This document shows positions 24,872-33,271 of a stretch of 64,000 bases of DNA, piece after piece. Made by a program: the position numbers and the translations under genes. The stretch is from Paenibacillus dendritiformis (GTDB lineage Bacteria; Bacillota; Bacilli; Paenibacillales; Paenibacillaceae). Numbering within the stretch: position 1 is the first letter of the stretch; each line of letters begins with the position of its first letter. The stretch covers positions 1-64,000 of the forward strand of contig NZ_LDIG01000076.1 of the NCBI RefSeq assembly GCF_015845845.1, written 5' to 3'. The notes beneath the pieces were generated by a model, which saw only the letters and a list, made by a program, of their open reading frames with translations, was not told the origin of the DNA and did no database searches.

Positions 24872-26098
24872 ATGGCATATATAACAACCGACGGCGTACG
24901 GGTATGGGGCCAGCCGGAGGAGAGCGCGGTCGCCCAGGCGATAACATGCGCGCGCCACGGGCGCGTCGTCCAGGCGCTCTTGATGGCCGACCATCATAAA
25001 GGCTACAGCCAGCCGATTGGGGGCGTCATCGTGTATGATGGACAAATCTCGCCTTCCGGCGTCGGCTATGACATCGGCTGTGGCAATAAGGCGGTGCGGA
25101 CGAATCTATACGCCGCCGATATCCAGCCGCGGATCGGCGCGATCATGGATGAGATTGCGAGCAAAATATCGTTCGGCGTCGGCCGCAACAATGAGGAGCC
25201 GGTGGATCACGAGCTGTTCGACGACCCGGACTGGGCCGTCTATCAGGCGATTGGCCGCCGCGAGCACGACACGCTGAAGGCGCTGGCACGCAACCAATTG
25301 GGCACCGTGGGCAGCGGCAACCATTATGTCGACCTGTTTGTGGAGCCGGAGAGCGGGAGGCTGTGGATCGGGAATCATTTTGGCAGCCGCGGCTTCGGCC
25401 ACAAGACGGCGAGCGGGTTCCTGAATCTGGCCGCCGGGCGGGAATTTCTCGGCAAGGCGCCAGGGGAGAGCATGGATCAGCCGCCGGTGCTGCTGGAACT
25501 GGACAGCGAACTCGGCGACATGTACTACCGCGCCATGAAGCTGGCCGGGCGGTACGCCTATGCCGGCCGGGACTACGTCATCGGCCAGGTATTGTCCATC
25601 CTCGGGGCGGAGGCGGATTTCGAAGTGCATAATCACCATAACTTCGCATGGCAAGAGCAGCATAACGGACGAGACACCATCGTCGTCCGCAAGGGGGCAA
25701 CGCCTTCAGCGCCCGGGCAGCTTGGCTTCATCGGCGGAAGCATGGGCGATATTTCCGTCATCGTGCGCGGCAAAGATTCGGAGGAGAATCAGGACGCTTA
25801 CTACAGCACGGTTCATGGCGCCGGCCGGATGATGAGCCGCACCCAGGCCGCCGGCCGCATGAACTGGAAGACCCGAACCCGGACGGGCGGACAGATCACG
25901 CCGGAGCAGATGAAGGCCGCGGTCCGGAGCTTCGGCGTCGAGCTGCGCGGCGCAGGCACCGACGAGAGCCCATTCGTCTACCGCAAGCTGCAGGACGTGC
26001 TCGATGCGCACCGGAACACGCTCGACGTGCTGCATGTGCTCAAGCCAATCGGCGTCTGCATGGCCGGAGCGAACGAGTTCGATCCATACAAAGACTAG
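24872..26098 (+). CDS. rtcB: RtcB-type RNA-splicing/repair ligase, 408 aa
   Basis: RtcB joins 2',3'-cyclic phosphate (or 3'-phosphate) RNA ends to 5'-OH ends using GTP and Mn2+. The metal-binding motif GYDIGCGNKA has D67 and C70; further ligands lie in GSGNHYVDLF and VHNHHNFAWQE. The histidine that is guanylylated in the family is in STVHGAGRMMSR (H315). ATG 24872 follows AAGGAG; an in-frame TTG at 24863 is too close to that site. It is the last gene of the locus, before a strong terminator. No archease gene is nearby. It probably heals tRNA or other RNA cleaved under stress or by toxins. Confidence 0.95.
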   Translation: MAYITTDGVRVWGQPEESAVAQAITCARHGRVVQALLMADHHKGYSQPIGGVIVYDGQISPSGVGYDIGCGNKAVRTNLYAADIQPRIGAIMDEIASKISFGVGRNNEEPVDHELFDDPDWAVYQAIGRREHDTLKALARNQLGTVGSGNHYVDLFVEPESGRLWIGNHFGSRGFGHKTASGFLNLAAGREFLGKAPGESMDQPPVLLELDSELGDMYYRAMKLAGRYAYAGRDYVIGQVLSILGAEADFEVHNHHNFAWQEQHNGRDTIVVRKGATPSAPGQLGFIGGSMGDISVIVRGKDSEENQDAYYSTVHGAGRMMSRTQAAGRMNWKTRTRTGGQITPEQMKAAVRSFGVELRGAGTDESPFVYRKLQDVLDAHRNTLDVLHVLKPIGVCMAGANEFDPYKD

Positions 26099-26140
26099 GC
26101 ATGTAAGTCGCCCCCTTCGTCTTATCACTAGCCTCACATA

Positions 26141-26170
26141 AAAAGCAGGGCACTGTGCCCTGCTTCTTTT
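26141..26170 (+). terminator. Terminator of the RNA-repair operon
   Basis: AGCAGGGCAC (26144-26153) and GTGCCCTGCT (26155-26164) form a 10-bp stem followed by TCTTTT. Confidence 0.9.
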
Positions 26171-26470
26171 CGTGTACCACAGGGATATATTGATTAATGA
26201 TCTGCGGCAATAAGATTTGGGTGCTCTCAATGAAACTTATGGCATAGAGCTTCAAAAGTAAAAATAACGGGAATAGTACGGGGAGATGATGATTTTTGTC
26301 AAAAGCAAAATGGAAATTTATCTCTCGCTCAGCTTGCACCGCGGCGTTTGAGGAAGGAAAGGTATTGAAGCAAAGAACAGTGAACCCAAACATAGGCACG
26401 GGTAGCGTCATCTTCAGGTCTTGCTGGCATGGAGTTACAAGATGCGATGGCGATCTAATATAGACAGCGA

Positions 26471-26506
26471 AAAGACGACCGTATTTCAGGAATAACGGTC
26501 GTCTTT
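26471..26506. terminator. Strong hairpin in the gene-poor 26.1-26.9 kb region
   Basis: AAAGACGACCGT (26471-26482) and ACGGTCGTCTTT (26495-26506) form a perfect 12-bp stem with flanking A and T, typical of a bidirectional terminator. No intact gene ends at it. The flanking 26171-26470 has only short, interrupted frames, so it may be the scar of a lost gene. Confidence 0.6.
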
Positions 26507-26647
26507 GGTTTAGGGTCATCTACTTGGTACCGTCAAAACCTTAAGTTCTTCAGTGGCCTCCCATTAGCCGGGCTTTTTTCTAGGAGGATGACCATGGAGC
26601 AAGATCTTTACAACGATGGTACTTTGATGGGAAGCCAAGTATTTTGC

Positions 26648-26816
26648 TTATAATAAATCGTAGATGACCAGGAAAGCTACCTCTAAGACGAGCAGATAAA
26701 TCATATATCTCCCATACTTAAGTGAATCGTCATCAACGTTTGTTCGATACTTTATTGACCATACGAATAAACCTACTACCGTAAGGCTGGACAGCCGATG
26801 ACTTATAGGCTTTCAT
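26648..26816 (-). pseudogene. Frameshifted small membrane protein
   Basis: ATG 26816 starts MKAYKSS. A +1 shift then gives SSLTVVGLFVWSIKYR and YGRYMIYLLVLEVAFLVIYD, ending in TAA at 26648-26650. Two hydrophobic segments of ~15-20 residues look like membrane helices. The product would be ~55 residues. No family is recognised. A 19-codon ORF on the other strand (26593 onward, with AGGAGG upstream) is the only other candidate in this 800-bp gap. Confidence 0.3.
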
Positions 26817-26905
26817 GTTCAATCACTCTCTCGATTATTTGTTACAGTACAAATTCGACAAAACCGTGGGAAAGACCTGTTTAAGCGGACTTTTTCACCA
26901 GACTT

Positions 26906-27955
26906 TTAAAGCTTTTTCCATACTTCCGCTTGGCCTGGCTCTTCGCCGGATGTCCACCAGCGTGCCTCGTAGACAGCGCCATTATGCGCTACCCGGTCAC
27001 CTGCAACGTAGATCTTGCTTGCGTCCCAAGCTGGATATTGCGAACCGCTGTCGCCCAACGTTTTGACGGTCAGAGCCGCGGAGGGCTGCGATTTGTTGCC
27101 TGCCGTATCGACGGCTCTTACTGTGTATGTGTAGGAAGTATTCTTAGTTAGTCCCGTATCGGTATACGAGGTCTGTGCCGTCGTTCCGACCAGGGTGCCG
27201 TTGCGATAGACTTCGTACTGCTGGATTCCGTTCGGGCTTGAAGAAGGGCTCCATGTCAAGGAGATGCTCGTCTCCGTCTGCGAAGGCGAAGCTATGCCTG
27301 CAGGAATGGATGGCGTCACGCCACCGGAACCATTGTTCAAGTTGACGTCAATGACTTGATAGAACGCATTGCCGGTATCGGCAATTTCCCAGACACCGAG
27401 GATGATATGATAGCCGCTGCGATCTGTCGGCACGCTGCATTGATGCGATACGGACTTGTTAGGCTTTTGCCCGCCGTCATTATAGTAGCAGAACGGGTCT
27501 GGCTCAAGCTGGGCCCGGGTCAATGGCTGATTTGGATTCCAGTCTTTTTTCGTAATATAGTATTTCCACTCTTTCGTGGCATGCGGCGCAGTCAGATCCC
27601 AAGTAAAAGTGTTGTTGCCGCCGTTCATATTGACCTTATTCCAGCGGGTAGAAGATTGCGCATCCAATTCCGGGAACACGCCGCCCCCGGCGATATGGCC
27701 ATCTTCCGGACCGCCGATCGGGAAGTTGCCCTTTGCTTCGATGCTCTGCGGCTCGTATTGTACGAGTCCGCAATTGGTGTTCTCCCCGAGCTTGCATTGA
27801 TAGGCTCGGCTGTGCGGGGATTCGATATAGCCATGAGCGGACGCCTGCTCAGCGAATACCACCATGCAGAAGAAGGCGGCCAATACAGCGCCAAAAGCGA
27901 CAAATAGCGGGGATACTTTGGATGCTAGCGGATTCCATACTCGCAACTGATTCAT
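26906..27955 (-). CDS. AA10 lytic polysaccharide monooxygenase with FN3 and chitin-binding domains, 349 aa
   Basis: A secreted copper enzyme that oxidatively cleaves chitin or cellulose. After a 40-residue signal (ending QASA) the mature protein begins with H41 (HGYIESPHSR), the N-terminal ligand of the copper histidine brace; H125 (LTAPHATKEW) is the second. The catalytic domain spans ~41-205, a fibronectin-III domain ~215-305 (SPSQTETSISLTWSPS) and a C-terminal CBM5/12-type module ~310-349 (YPAWDASKIYVAGDRVAHNG). The module and the HGYI start favour chitin as substrate. ATG 27955 has AGGAGG at seven bases. A cre-like site lies upstream. The gene is monocistronic. Confidence 0.95.
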   Translation of the reverse strand: MNQLRVWNPLASKVSPLFVAFGAVLAAFFCMVVFAEQASAHGYIESPHSRAYQCKLGENTNCGLVQYEPQSIEAKGNFPIGGPEDGHIAGGGVFPELDAQSSTRWNKVNMNGGNNTFTWDLTAPHATKEWKYYITKKDWNPNQPLTRAQLEPDPFCYYNDGGQKPNKSVSHQCSVPTDRSGYHIILGVWEIADTGNAFYQVIDVNLNNGSGGVTPSIPAGIASPSQTETSISLTWSPSSSPNGIQQYEVYRNGTLVGTTAQTSYTDTGLTKNTSYTYTVRAVDTAGNKSQPSAALTVKTLGDSGSQYPAWDASKIYVAGDRVAHNGAVYEARWWTSGEEPGQAEVWKKL

Positions 27956-28047
27956 AACAATACCTCCTAAAAGTTGAAATTATTCGGACAAGCCTTACAC
28001 AACGCCGGATCGTTGCTTTTGAAAAGAAGACCACCTCCTTCATAGAA

Positions 28048-28061
28048 TGTAAACGTTTTAA
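28048..28061 (-). promoter_or_regulatory. Candidate catabolite-responsive element upstream of the LPMO gene
   Basis: TGTAAACGTTTTAA fits the CcpA-binding cre consensus (TGWAANCGNTNWCA) except at one position. It lies ~95 bp upstream of the LPMO start, within an AT-rich leader, as expected for catabolite control of a polysaccharide-degrading enzyme. The site is short and could occur by chance. Confidence 0.4.
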
Positions 28062-28139
28062 AATAAAGTTATCTCGTTTTAACTTTTCTCCAAAAAAAGA
28101 AAAGGAATCGTTAAAAAGGACGAAAAATAGTGTCATGTA

Positions 28140-28640
28140 CAGTTAGATAACAGAAGTCAGGTTATGAAGTGGCAGCTGGAACTGCCGGCAGATTGTTATT
28201 GTTGATAGTCAGGTTGGACTGGAGCTGTCACATGTTGGCGGCATTTATCACAAAGACAGATTGTGCTTATAAGGTACCGAAAAAGAAGTCGAATTCACGA
28301 TGAAGGCTTCGTGTCGCCGCGTTTACTCCTTAAGATTCGACAGAAGGGTCGTAAAGCGGGACATTCGTTGGTTTTATATTACAAAATTTTAACCAAATTG
28401 GCTATAACCAATTTTCATTATTTTGGAATAAAGTCAAATTGCATCCTTTGATTGGAGGATTATCCGAGGCCGAATTTCCATCTTATCGTGAATGTGAAGA
28501 GGGATATCTGTCTTCCGTCACTTTATTTCAGCACTATAAAGAAGACTTCGATTCCAGTAAGATAGTATTATATAATCGTTCGGCGAAAAATTCCGTACCA
28601 TCTTGTTGGGAGATGTGGATGTTGCTATGATGGGAGGAAA
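28140..28640 (+). other. Degenerate coding region upstream of the N-acetyltransferase
   Basis: There is no complete gene, but an open frame without a start runs from about 28353 to a stop near 28630 and reads like real protein (YNQFSLFWNKVKLHPLIGG, then EFPSYRECEEGYLSSV, then FQHYKEDFDSSKIVLYNRS). An adjoining piece in another frame (EKEVEFTMKASCRRVYSLRF) precedes it. I do not recognise either. This looks like the remains of a gene that lost its start. Confidence 0.3.
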
Positions 28641-28664
28641 CATAGAGGTAAGGAGTCGATCAAG

Positions 28665-29447
28665 TTGGAGAGACGAGATTATTTGAAGTCTGATGTATGC
28701 GCTTACTTGAAGCGGATAGGCTATGACGGTCCGCTTGATGGAAGTGCCGGTGTGCTGGCCGATCTGCAGGAATGTCATCTTCATGCCGTGCCTTATGAAA
28801 ATTTTGATATTTTGAACCGCGTGCCGTTGTCGCTGGACATTCCTGATCTTATAGATAAAATTATAACCCGCCGCCGGGGCGGCTACTGCTTCGAGCTCAA
28901 CGCCCTATTCGGATGGCTGCTTCGGGAGCTTGGTTATTCCGTCACCGATTTGATGGCCCGCTTTTGGCGGGATGAACCGCATCTTCCGCCCAAGCGCCGC
29001 CACCAGGTTCTGCAAGTCGAGGCAGGAGGCGAGACATACCTGTGCGATGTCGGGGTAGGCGGAATTGTTCCGCGCCGGCCGGTGCGCATCGAAGCGGGCC
29101 TGGAGCAGTGGCAGGGGGAGGAATGCTATCGGCTGGAGCGGGATCCGGACTATGGCTGGATGCTGTTCGAGTTCAAGCGGGACGGGTGGAGCCGTCTCTA
29201 TTCCTTTACGGAGGAACCGCAGCTCGCGCGGGATTTCATCATGCCTTCGTTCTGGTGCGAGTATGCGCCGGAGTCCATTTTTACCCAGCAAGCGATGGCT
29301 GCCGTCCGTACTCGTGAAGGACGCAATACCCTCGCTGGAGATGAATTTCGCATCTTCACGGCCGATGGCGTTCACACCTTTGTCCCGGAGACGAAGGAGA
29401 AATATGATGAGGCGTTAAAAATCTATTTTGGTATCGTGCTCAGTTAA
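28665..29447 (+). CDS. Arylamine N-acetyltransferase, 260 aa
   Basis: The enzyme transfers acetyl from acetyl-CoA to arylamines and arylhydrazines. The catalytic triad is C75 (RRRGGYCFELN), H113 (RRHQVLQV) and D128 (YLCDVGVGG), all in the family positions, and the length is normal. The TTG start at 28665 is supported by AAGGAG nine bases upstream and alignment of the N-terminus with the family. It is monocistronic, ending at a strong hairpin. Roles in xenobiotic detoxification or macrocycle closure (as in rifamycin synthesis) exist in the family; no biosynthetic neighbours point to the latter. Confidence 0.93.
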   Translation: MERRDYLKSDVCAYLKRIGYDGPLDGSAGVLADLQECHLHAVPYENFDILNRVPLSLDIPDLIDKIITRRRGGYCFELNALFGWLLRELGYSVTDLMARFWRDEPHLPPKRRHQVLQVEAGGETYLCDVGVGGIVPRRPVRIEAGLEQWQGEECYRLERDPDYGWMLFEFKRDGWSRLYSFTEEPQLARDFIMPSFWCEYAPESIFTQQAMAAVRTREGRNTLAGDEFRIFTADGVHTFVPETKEKYDEALKIYFGIVLS

Positions 29448-29464
29448 GCTCGCGGCCGGATGCC

Positions 29465-29496
29465 ATAAAGAGCGCTCCATGCGGGGCGCTCTTTAT
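29465..29496. terminator. Terminator shared by convergent genes
   Basis: ATAAAGAGCGC (29465-29475) and GCGCTCTTTAT (29486-29496) form an 11-bp stem. It serves the N-acetyltransferase gene and, in reverse, mqnD. Confidence 0.85.
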
Positions 29497-29570
29497 CCTC
29501 TCTTCGGTTGATCCGGGGCCGTTCAGCTTAACTCGAAAGAACTGATTGGCGACAAACGGAAGGTTACAAC

Positions 29571-30404
29571 CTACAACCTCAGCAGAGCCGGATCGAAGGA
29601 TGGCACAAGCCCTTCCTCTGCCGCTCTTCTCAGAAGAGCATCCACGGCTGCGTATCCGTCCTCGCCCAGATTTGCAGTGAACTCGTTCACATAGAGATTG
29701 ATATGCGCTTGCGCCACTTGCGGATCCATTTCCTGCGCATGGTGCAGCACGTACGACTGGGACGCTTCCGGATTCGCCCAGGCATATTCCACGGATGCGC
29801 GGGTCCATTCGGCGATTCTGCCTGCATCCAGGGTCCGGCGGGCAATGATCGCCCCGAGCGGGATTGGCAGACCGGTATCCGCTTCCCACCAGCTTCCCAT
29901 ATCGGCCAGCAGGGTCAGCCCGTAAGACGGGTAGGTGAAGCGCGCTTCATGGATGACGAGTCCGGCGTCGATATGACCGTCGCGCACCGCCGGCATAATC
30001 TGATGGAACGGCATGACGACGATCTCCCCTACGCCGCCGGGTACATGCTTCGCCGCCCACAAGCGGAACAGCAGGTAGGCCGTCGAGCGCTCGCTCGGAA
30101 CGGCTACCCGCCGGCCGCTGAGCGCCGCCGGATCGCTTCCGGCTTCCTTCGTCAGAACGAGCGGGCCGCAGCCCCTGCCGAGTGCGCCGCCGCATGGGAG
30201 CAGCGCGTAATCGGACAGCACCCAGGGAAGCGCCGCATACGAGATTTTAAGGACCTCCGGACCTTGACCGCTGGCGGCCAGACCGTTCGTAATATCGATG
30301 TCCGCATAGGTTACATCCAGATCCGGCGCTCCGGGAACAAGCCCGTGCACCCAGGCATGGAATACAAACGTATCGTTCGGACAAGGGGAAAAGGCAATTT
30401 TCAT
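29571..30404 (-). CDS. mqnD: 1,4-dihydroxy-6-naphthoate synthase (MqnD), futalosine pathway
   Basis: MqnD converts cyclic dehypoxanthine futalosine to 1,4-dihydroxy-6-naphthoate in menaquinone biosynthesis. The N-terminus MKIAFSPCPNDTFVFHAWV is highly characteristic, and ALPWVLSDYALLPCGGALG, the GRRVAVPSERSTAYLLF segment and the GLVIHEARFTY motif match the periplasmic-binding-protein-like fold of the family. ATG 30404 has GGAGGTG upstream and lies two bases after the mqnB stop, so the two are cotranscribed. Length (277 aa) is typical. Other futalosine genes (mqnA, mqnC, mqnE) are not in the window. Confidence 0.93.
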   Translation of the reverse strand: MKIAFSPCPNDTFVFHAWVHGLVPGAPDLDVTYADIDITNGLAASGQGPEVLKISYAALPWVLSDYALLPCGGALGRGCGPLVLTKEAGSDPAALSGRRVAVPSERSTAYLLFRLWAAKHVPGGVGEIVVMPFHQIMPAVRDGHIDAGLVIHEARFTYPSYGLTLLADMGSWWEADTGLPIPLGAIIARRTLDAGRIAEWTRASVEYAWANPEASQSYVLHHAQEMDPQVAQAHINLYVNEFTANLGEDGYAAVDALLRRAAEEGLVPSFDPALLRL

Positions 30405-30406
30405 GA

Positions 30407-31111
30407 TTACAGCACCTCCGGTAAGACTGAACAAGCGGCTTCCAATGCTTTCAGCGCCTCTGGGATGCGCCATGCCGCCCGATTGCGCGGGCCGACCGCG
30501 TTCGAGATCGACCGGATCTCGAATGCCGGCAAGCCGAACTGGCGGGCGGCCACAGCGACACCGTAGCCTTCCATCGCTTCGGCGGCGGCCCCGGGCACCC
30601 GCTGCGCCAGCATCGCCGCCGTCTCGGCCGTGCCCGTCACCGTGGACAGGGTCAGCACGGGTCCGGTGCATGCCTGCAGCGGAATGGCCTGCATGGCTTG
30701 GCAGATACGCTCGGCCGTATCGGCATCGACTGGTATATGGGCCGAACCGAAGCCAAGCTCGTCCACGCTGCAGAAGCCGTCGGGCGTCTCCGCCCCCAGG
30801 TCGGCCGCGATGATCGAGCTGGCCACCACGACGGAGCCGACCTCGGCCCGCTCCGGGAAGCCGCCCGCAATGCCGGCGCATACGGCGGCTCCATAATGAG
30901 CGGCAGCCAGCTCCCGTGCGGTGCTCGCTGCCGCTGCGGCCGTGCCGACGCCGCCGACGATTACGTTGAAGCGGGCGTCTCCGCCCAACCCGCGCAGGAC
31001 GGCATACCGCTCGGCGGGCACGGACGTTACAATGAGGATGCGATGTCCCGTTCCCGCTACCTCGTTGCGGAGAGGGGAGGCATCCACCTTATCGTTATGA
31101 TATGAACTCAT
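30407..31111 (-). CDS. mqnB: Futalosine hydrolase (MqnB), 234 aa
   Basis: MqnB removes hypoxanthine from futalosine. It belongs to the nucleoside-phosphorylase/MTA-nucleosidase fold: an N-terminal nucleoside-binding strand (RILIVTSVPAERYAV), a glycine-rich segment (NVIVGGVGTAAAAAST), AVCAGIAGGFPERAEVGSVV, and the purine-binding EAMEGYGVAVAARQFG with the catalytic acidic residue in the ME-G context. I start it at ATG 31111 (MSSYHN), where AAGGAG sits 11 bases upstream, rather than at upstream in-frame codons. It is the first gene of mqnBD. Confidence 0.9.
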   Translation of the reverse strand: MSSYHNDKVDASPLRNEVAGTGHRILIVTSVPAERYAVLRGLGGDARFNVIVGGVGTAAAAASTARELAAAHYGAAVCAGIAGGFPERAEVGSVVVASSIIAADLGAETPDGFCSVDELGFGSAHIPVDADTAERICQAMQAIPLQACTGPVLTLSTVTGTAETAAMLAQRVPGAAAEAMEGYGVAVAARQFGLPAFEIRSISNAVGPRNRAAWRIPEALKALEAACSVLPEVL

Positions 31112-31299
31112 ATGAACTGACTCTCCTTGCATGTAGTTCCAGCCGGAACGTTGTCCTACCTCCACGTTATCCGGTTCCCGCCCGGAAGTAAAGGGAGTCT
31201 GGACAGGATTTTAGACGTAGGGTAACCCTGCACCTAAGAATATGTTTATAGTAACATATAAAGACAGCGATGTGCATCGCATAAAAAACGCCCCGAAAC

Positions 31300-31887
31300 C
31301 TACTGGTTTCGAAGGCGGTTGATCTCTAGTTCATGTTGAGCCGTTTTATGATAGGTGTATTCTATATCTTTGGCCAAGGAATCGACTTTATGGGAAATGA
31401 GATGGAGCATGGAATAGATATCGCTTGGCTGCGACTGCTCTATTTGGGACAGAGAAGCATTTGCTTGCTTAACCTCAATTTCTATAGCTTCCAGTCGCGA
31501 GTCCATCGTGTCAAGGCGTTGTTCAACCTGTTCGAACCGCTTGTCCATGCCATCTAAACGTTGTTCGACATTATCGAGGCGTTGTTCAACTTGATCAAAC
31601 CGTTTGTCCATGTTGTCTAGACGCTGTTCGACATTATCGAGGCGTTGTTCAACTTGATCAAACCGTTTGTCCATGTTGTCTAGACGCTGTTCGACTTTAT
31701 CGAGGCGCTGCTCGACTTGATCGAACCGCTGGTCCATCTTATCCAGACGCTGCTCAACCTGATCGAACCGCTGGTCCATCTTATCCAGGCGCTGTTCAAC
31801 CTGATCGAATCTCTTGTCCATCTTATCGATCCGCCCGTTCAGACCTTGCAGTTCCTGAACAATCGTGAGAAGAAGCTGCTCGCTCAT
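31300..31887 (-). CDS. Heptad-repeat coiled-coil protein, 195 aa
   Basis: ATG 31887 follows AAAGGACGG. After MSEQLLLTIVQELQGLNGRI the protein is a regular coiled coil built from tandem R-F-D-Q-V-E-Q / R-L-D-K-M-D-K type heptads for about 110 residues, then a non-repetitive helical tail (residues ~130-195, KQANASLSQIEQSQPSDIYS). There is no signal or membrane segment. Proteins of this make-up in Bacilli are annotated only by the coiled coil and I give no function. The repeat number could vary between strains. It is monocistronic. Confidence 0.8.
   Translation of the reverse strand: MSEQLLLTIVQELQGLNGRIDKMDKRFDQVEQRLDKMDQRFDQVEQRLDKMDQRFDQVEQRLDKVEQRLDNMDKRFDQVEQRLDNVEQRLDNMDKRFDQVEQRLDNVEQRLDGMDKRFEQVEQRLDTMDSRLEAIEIEVKQANASLSQIEQSQPSDIYSMLHLISHKVDSLAKDIEYTYHKTAQHELEINRLRNQ
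31515..31840 (-). repeat. In-frame 21/42/63-bp tandem repeats encoding coiled-coil heptads
   Basis: A ~63-bp block (reading on the plus strand GATCAAACCGTTTGTCCATG, then GTTGTCTAGACGCTGTTCGA and so on) is repeated almost identically at 31588-31650 and 31651-31713. Diverged 42-bp copies (GATCGAACCGCTGGTCCATC ...) continue to about 31830. All units are multiples of 21 bp, so the heptad register is preserved. Confidence 0.85.
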
Positions 31888-32293
31888 CGTAACCGTCCTT
31901 TCCCATAGCATGATTTTTATTTTACCACAGCCGCTGTCGATTTGGGGCGATGCGGTATCGTTCGGGATATATCTTCTCGGTCGCGCAGTAAGATCCTTCT
32001 GATTCAAGGGGATAACCTGTCGAACATTGTTTTTTCCTGAACAGAGGGGAGAATGGCGCTAAGGGTTGCTCAGATGGAGGGGGCGCAAGGATTGCTCATT
32101 ATGGGAGAACGGCAAAGTATTGTTCGAGCGATAGAATGGGCATAGGATTGGTCAAAGAATATTGCAGTAATCAGACGCTGCAGGCTCGTCCCGGGTCATG
32201 CATTTCCCTCCTGCCATCCGCTTGAGGTACAATAAAGCTGTTCGACTCGCGGAAGGCGAGGAAGGCTCAACGGAGACAAGGAGATGTTCGGAC
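31888..32293. other. Gene-free divergent intergenic region
   Basis: No coding sequence is supported. The region must hold promoters for the coiled-coil gene and the thioesterase gene. A single TGTCGAA (0A-box core) occurs at 32019-32025, which is expected by chance. Two similar phrases AAGGGTTGCTCA and AAGGATTGCTCA (about 32060 and 32088) form a short imperfect direct repeat. Confidence 0.4.
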
Positions 32294-33058
32294 ATGGGAG
32301 TACAGTGGCGCGAGAAGCATTACATACATTCGGACAATTGTGACTACAAGAGGGAGTGCAAGCTGTCGACGCTGCTCGAATGGATGCAGCGGGCGGGCGA
32401 TGCGCAGCTTGGGCACTACGGGGTATCGCTGGACGAGATGATCCGGCAGGGCATGGCCTGGATGCTGGTTACGATCGATCTGGAATGGAAACGGCTTCCC
32501 GTCTATGGCGAGACGATCGAGATTGTGACATGGAACCGGGGGGCCACGGGCGTTCAGTGGCAGCGCGACTTCCGCATTTATGGCCCGGATGGCGCGGACT
32601 GGATAGCGCAGGCCCGGACCTCATGGGTGCTGGTCGATCTGAACAAGCGCCGCATTCTTCGCGCATCGGCCTGTCCTTACGATCTGCCGGTGCATCCCGA
32701 TGATTGCGTAGGCGGCATGCCGCGCAAGGTCGAGGTTCCGGCCGGCCTGAACCGGGAGCATGCCTATGATATGACGGTGCGGTTAAGCAGCATCGACATG
32801 AACGGGCATCTGAACAATGCGCGTTTTGGCGATATTTGCCTCGATGCGATGCAGCCAGAGGAACTGGAACGGGGGCTGTCCCGCTTCCGCATCACGTATC
32901 ACCGGGAAGCGGTCTTGAACGACAAGATTGCGGTCCTCCGCTCCGCATGGCAGGAGGGTCATTGCTTCATCACCGGGGTATCCGAGGAAGGCACGGCGTA
33001 TTTCGATGCGATGCTTGCAGCGGATCGGGACGAAATGCAGCGGAACGAAGTGGAATAG
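32294..33058 (+). CDS. Acyl-ACP thioesterase, 254 aa
   Basis: A double-hotdog thioesterase of the FatA/FatB-related bacterial family (PF01643) that releases fatty acids from ACP. The first hotdog contains CKLSTLLEWMQRAGDAQLGH and the substrate-tunnel helix; the second contains the characteristic SSIDMNGHLNNARFGD, with the catalytic Asn/His (N-G-H-x-N-N) typical of plant and bacterial acyl-ACP thioesterases. ATG 32294 follows AAGGAG at ten bases; an upstream extension in frame lacks a site. No fatty-acid genes adjoin it, although a FabF-like gene lies 3.7 kb away. Confidence 0.9.
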   Translation: MGVQWREKHYIHSDNCDYKRECKLSTLLEWMQRAGDAQLGHYGVSLDEMIRQGMAWMLVTIDLEWKRLPVYGETIEIVTWNRGATGVQWQRDFRIYGPDGADWIAQARTSWVLVDLNKRRILRASACPYDLPVHPDDCVGGMPRKVEVPAGLNREHAYDMTVRLSSIDMNGHLNNARFGDICLDAMQPEELERGLSRFRITYHREAVLNDKIAVLRSAWQEGHCFITGVSEEGTAYFDAMLAADRDEMQRNEVE

Positions 33059-33271
33059 CAGCCACGGACAGGAGCGACATGGGCTCCTGTTTTCTTTTTT
33101 ATCCAGGAAAGAAGACATCGGTCAAAGAGACTGTAAAAATAAGGTTTGTGGGTAAAACGTCCTATATGGTAACATTTACACGGTTAACGGCTCGAGAAGG
33201 CAGGGACGGGGAACCTGAGGCGGGAACCGTCTCTGCCGGGCATTCATCAGAAGAGAATGGGAGCAGAGAGA

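Noticed and set aside
31500-31840. Regular DNA repeats resembling a CRISPR array
   Set aside because: The repeats are contiguous, in frame, encode heptads, and have no unique spacers.
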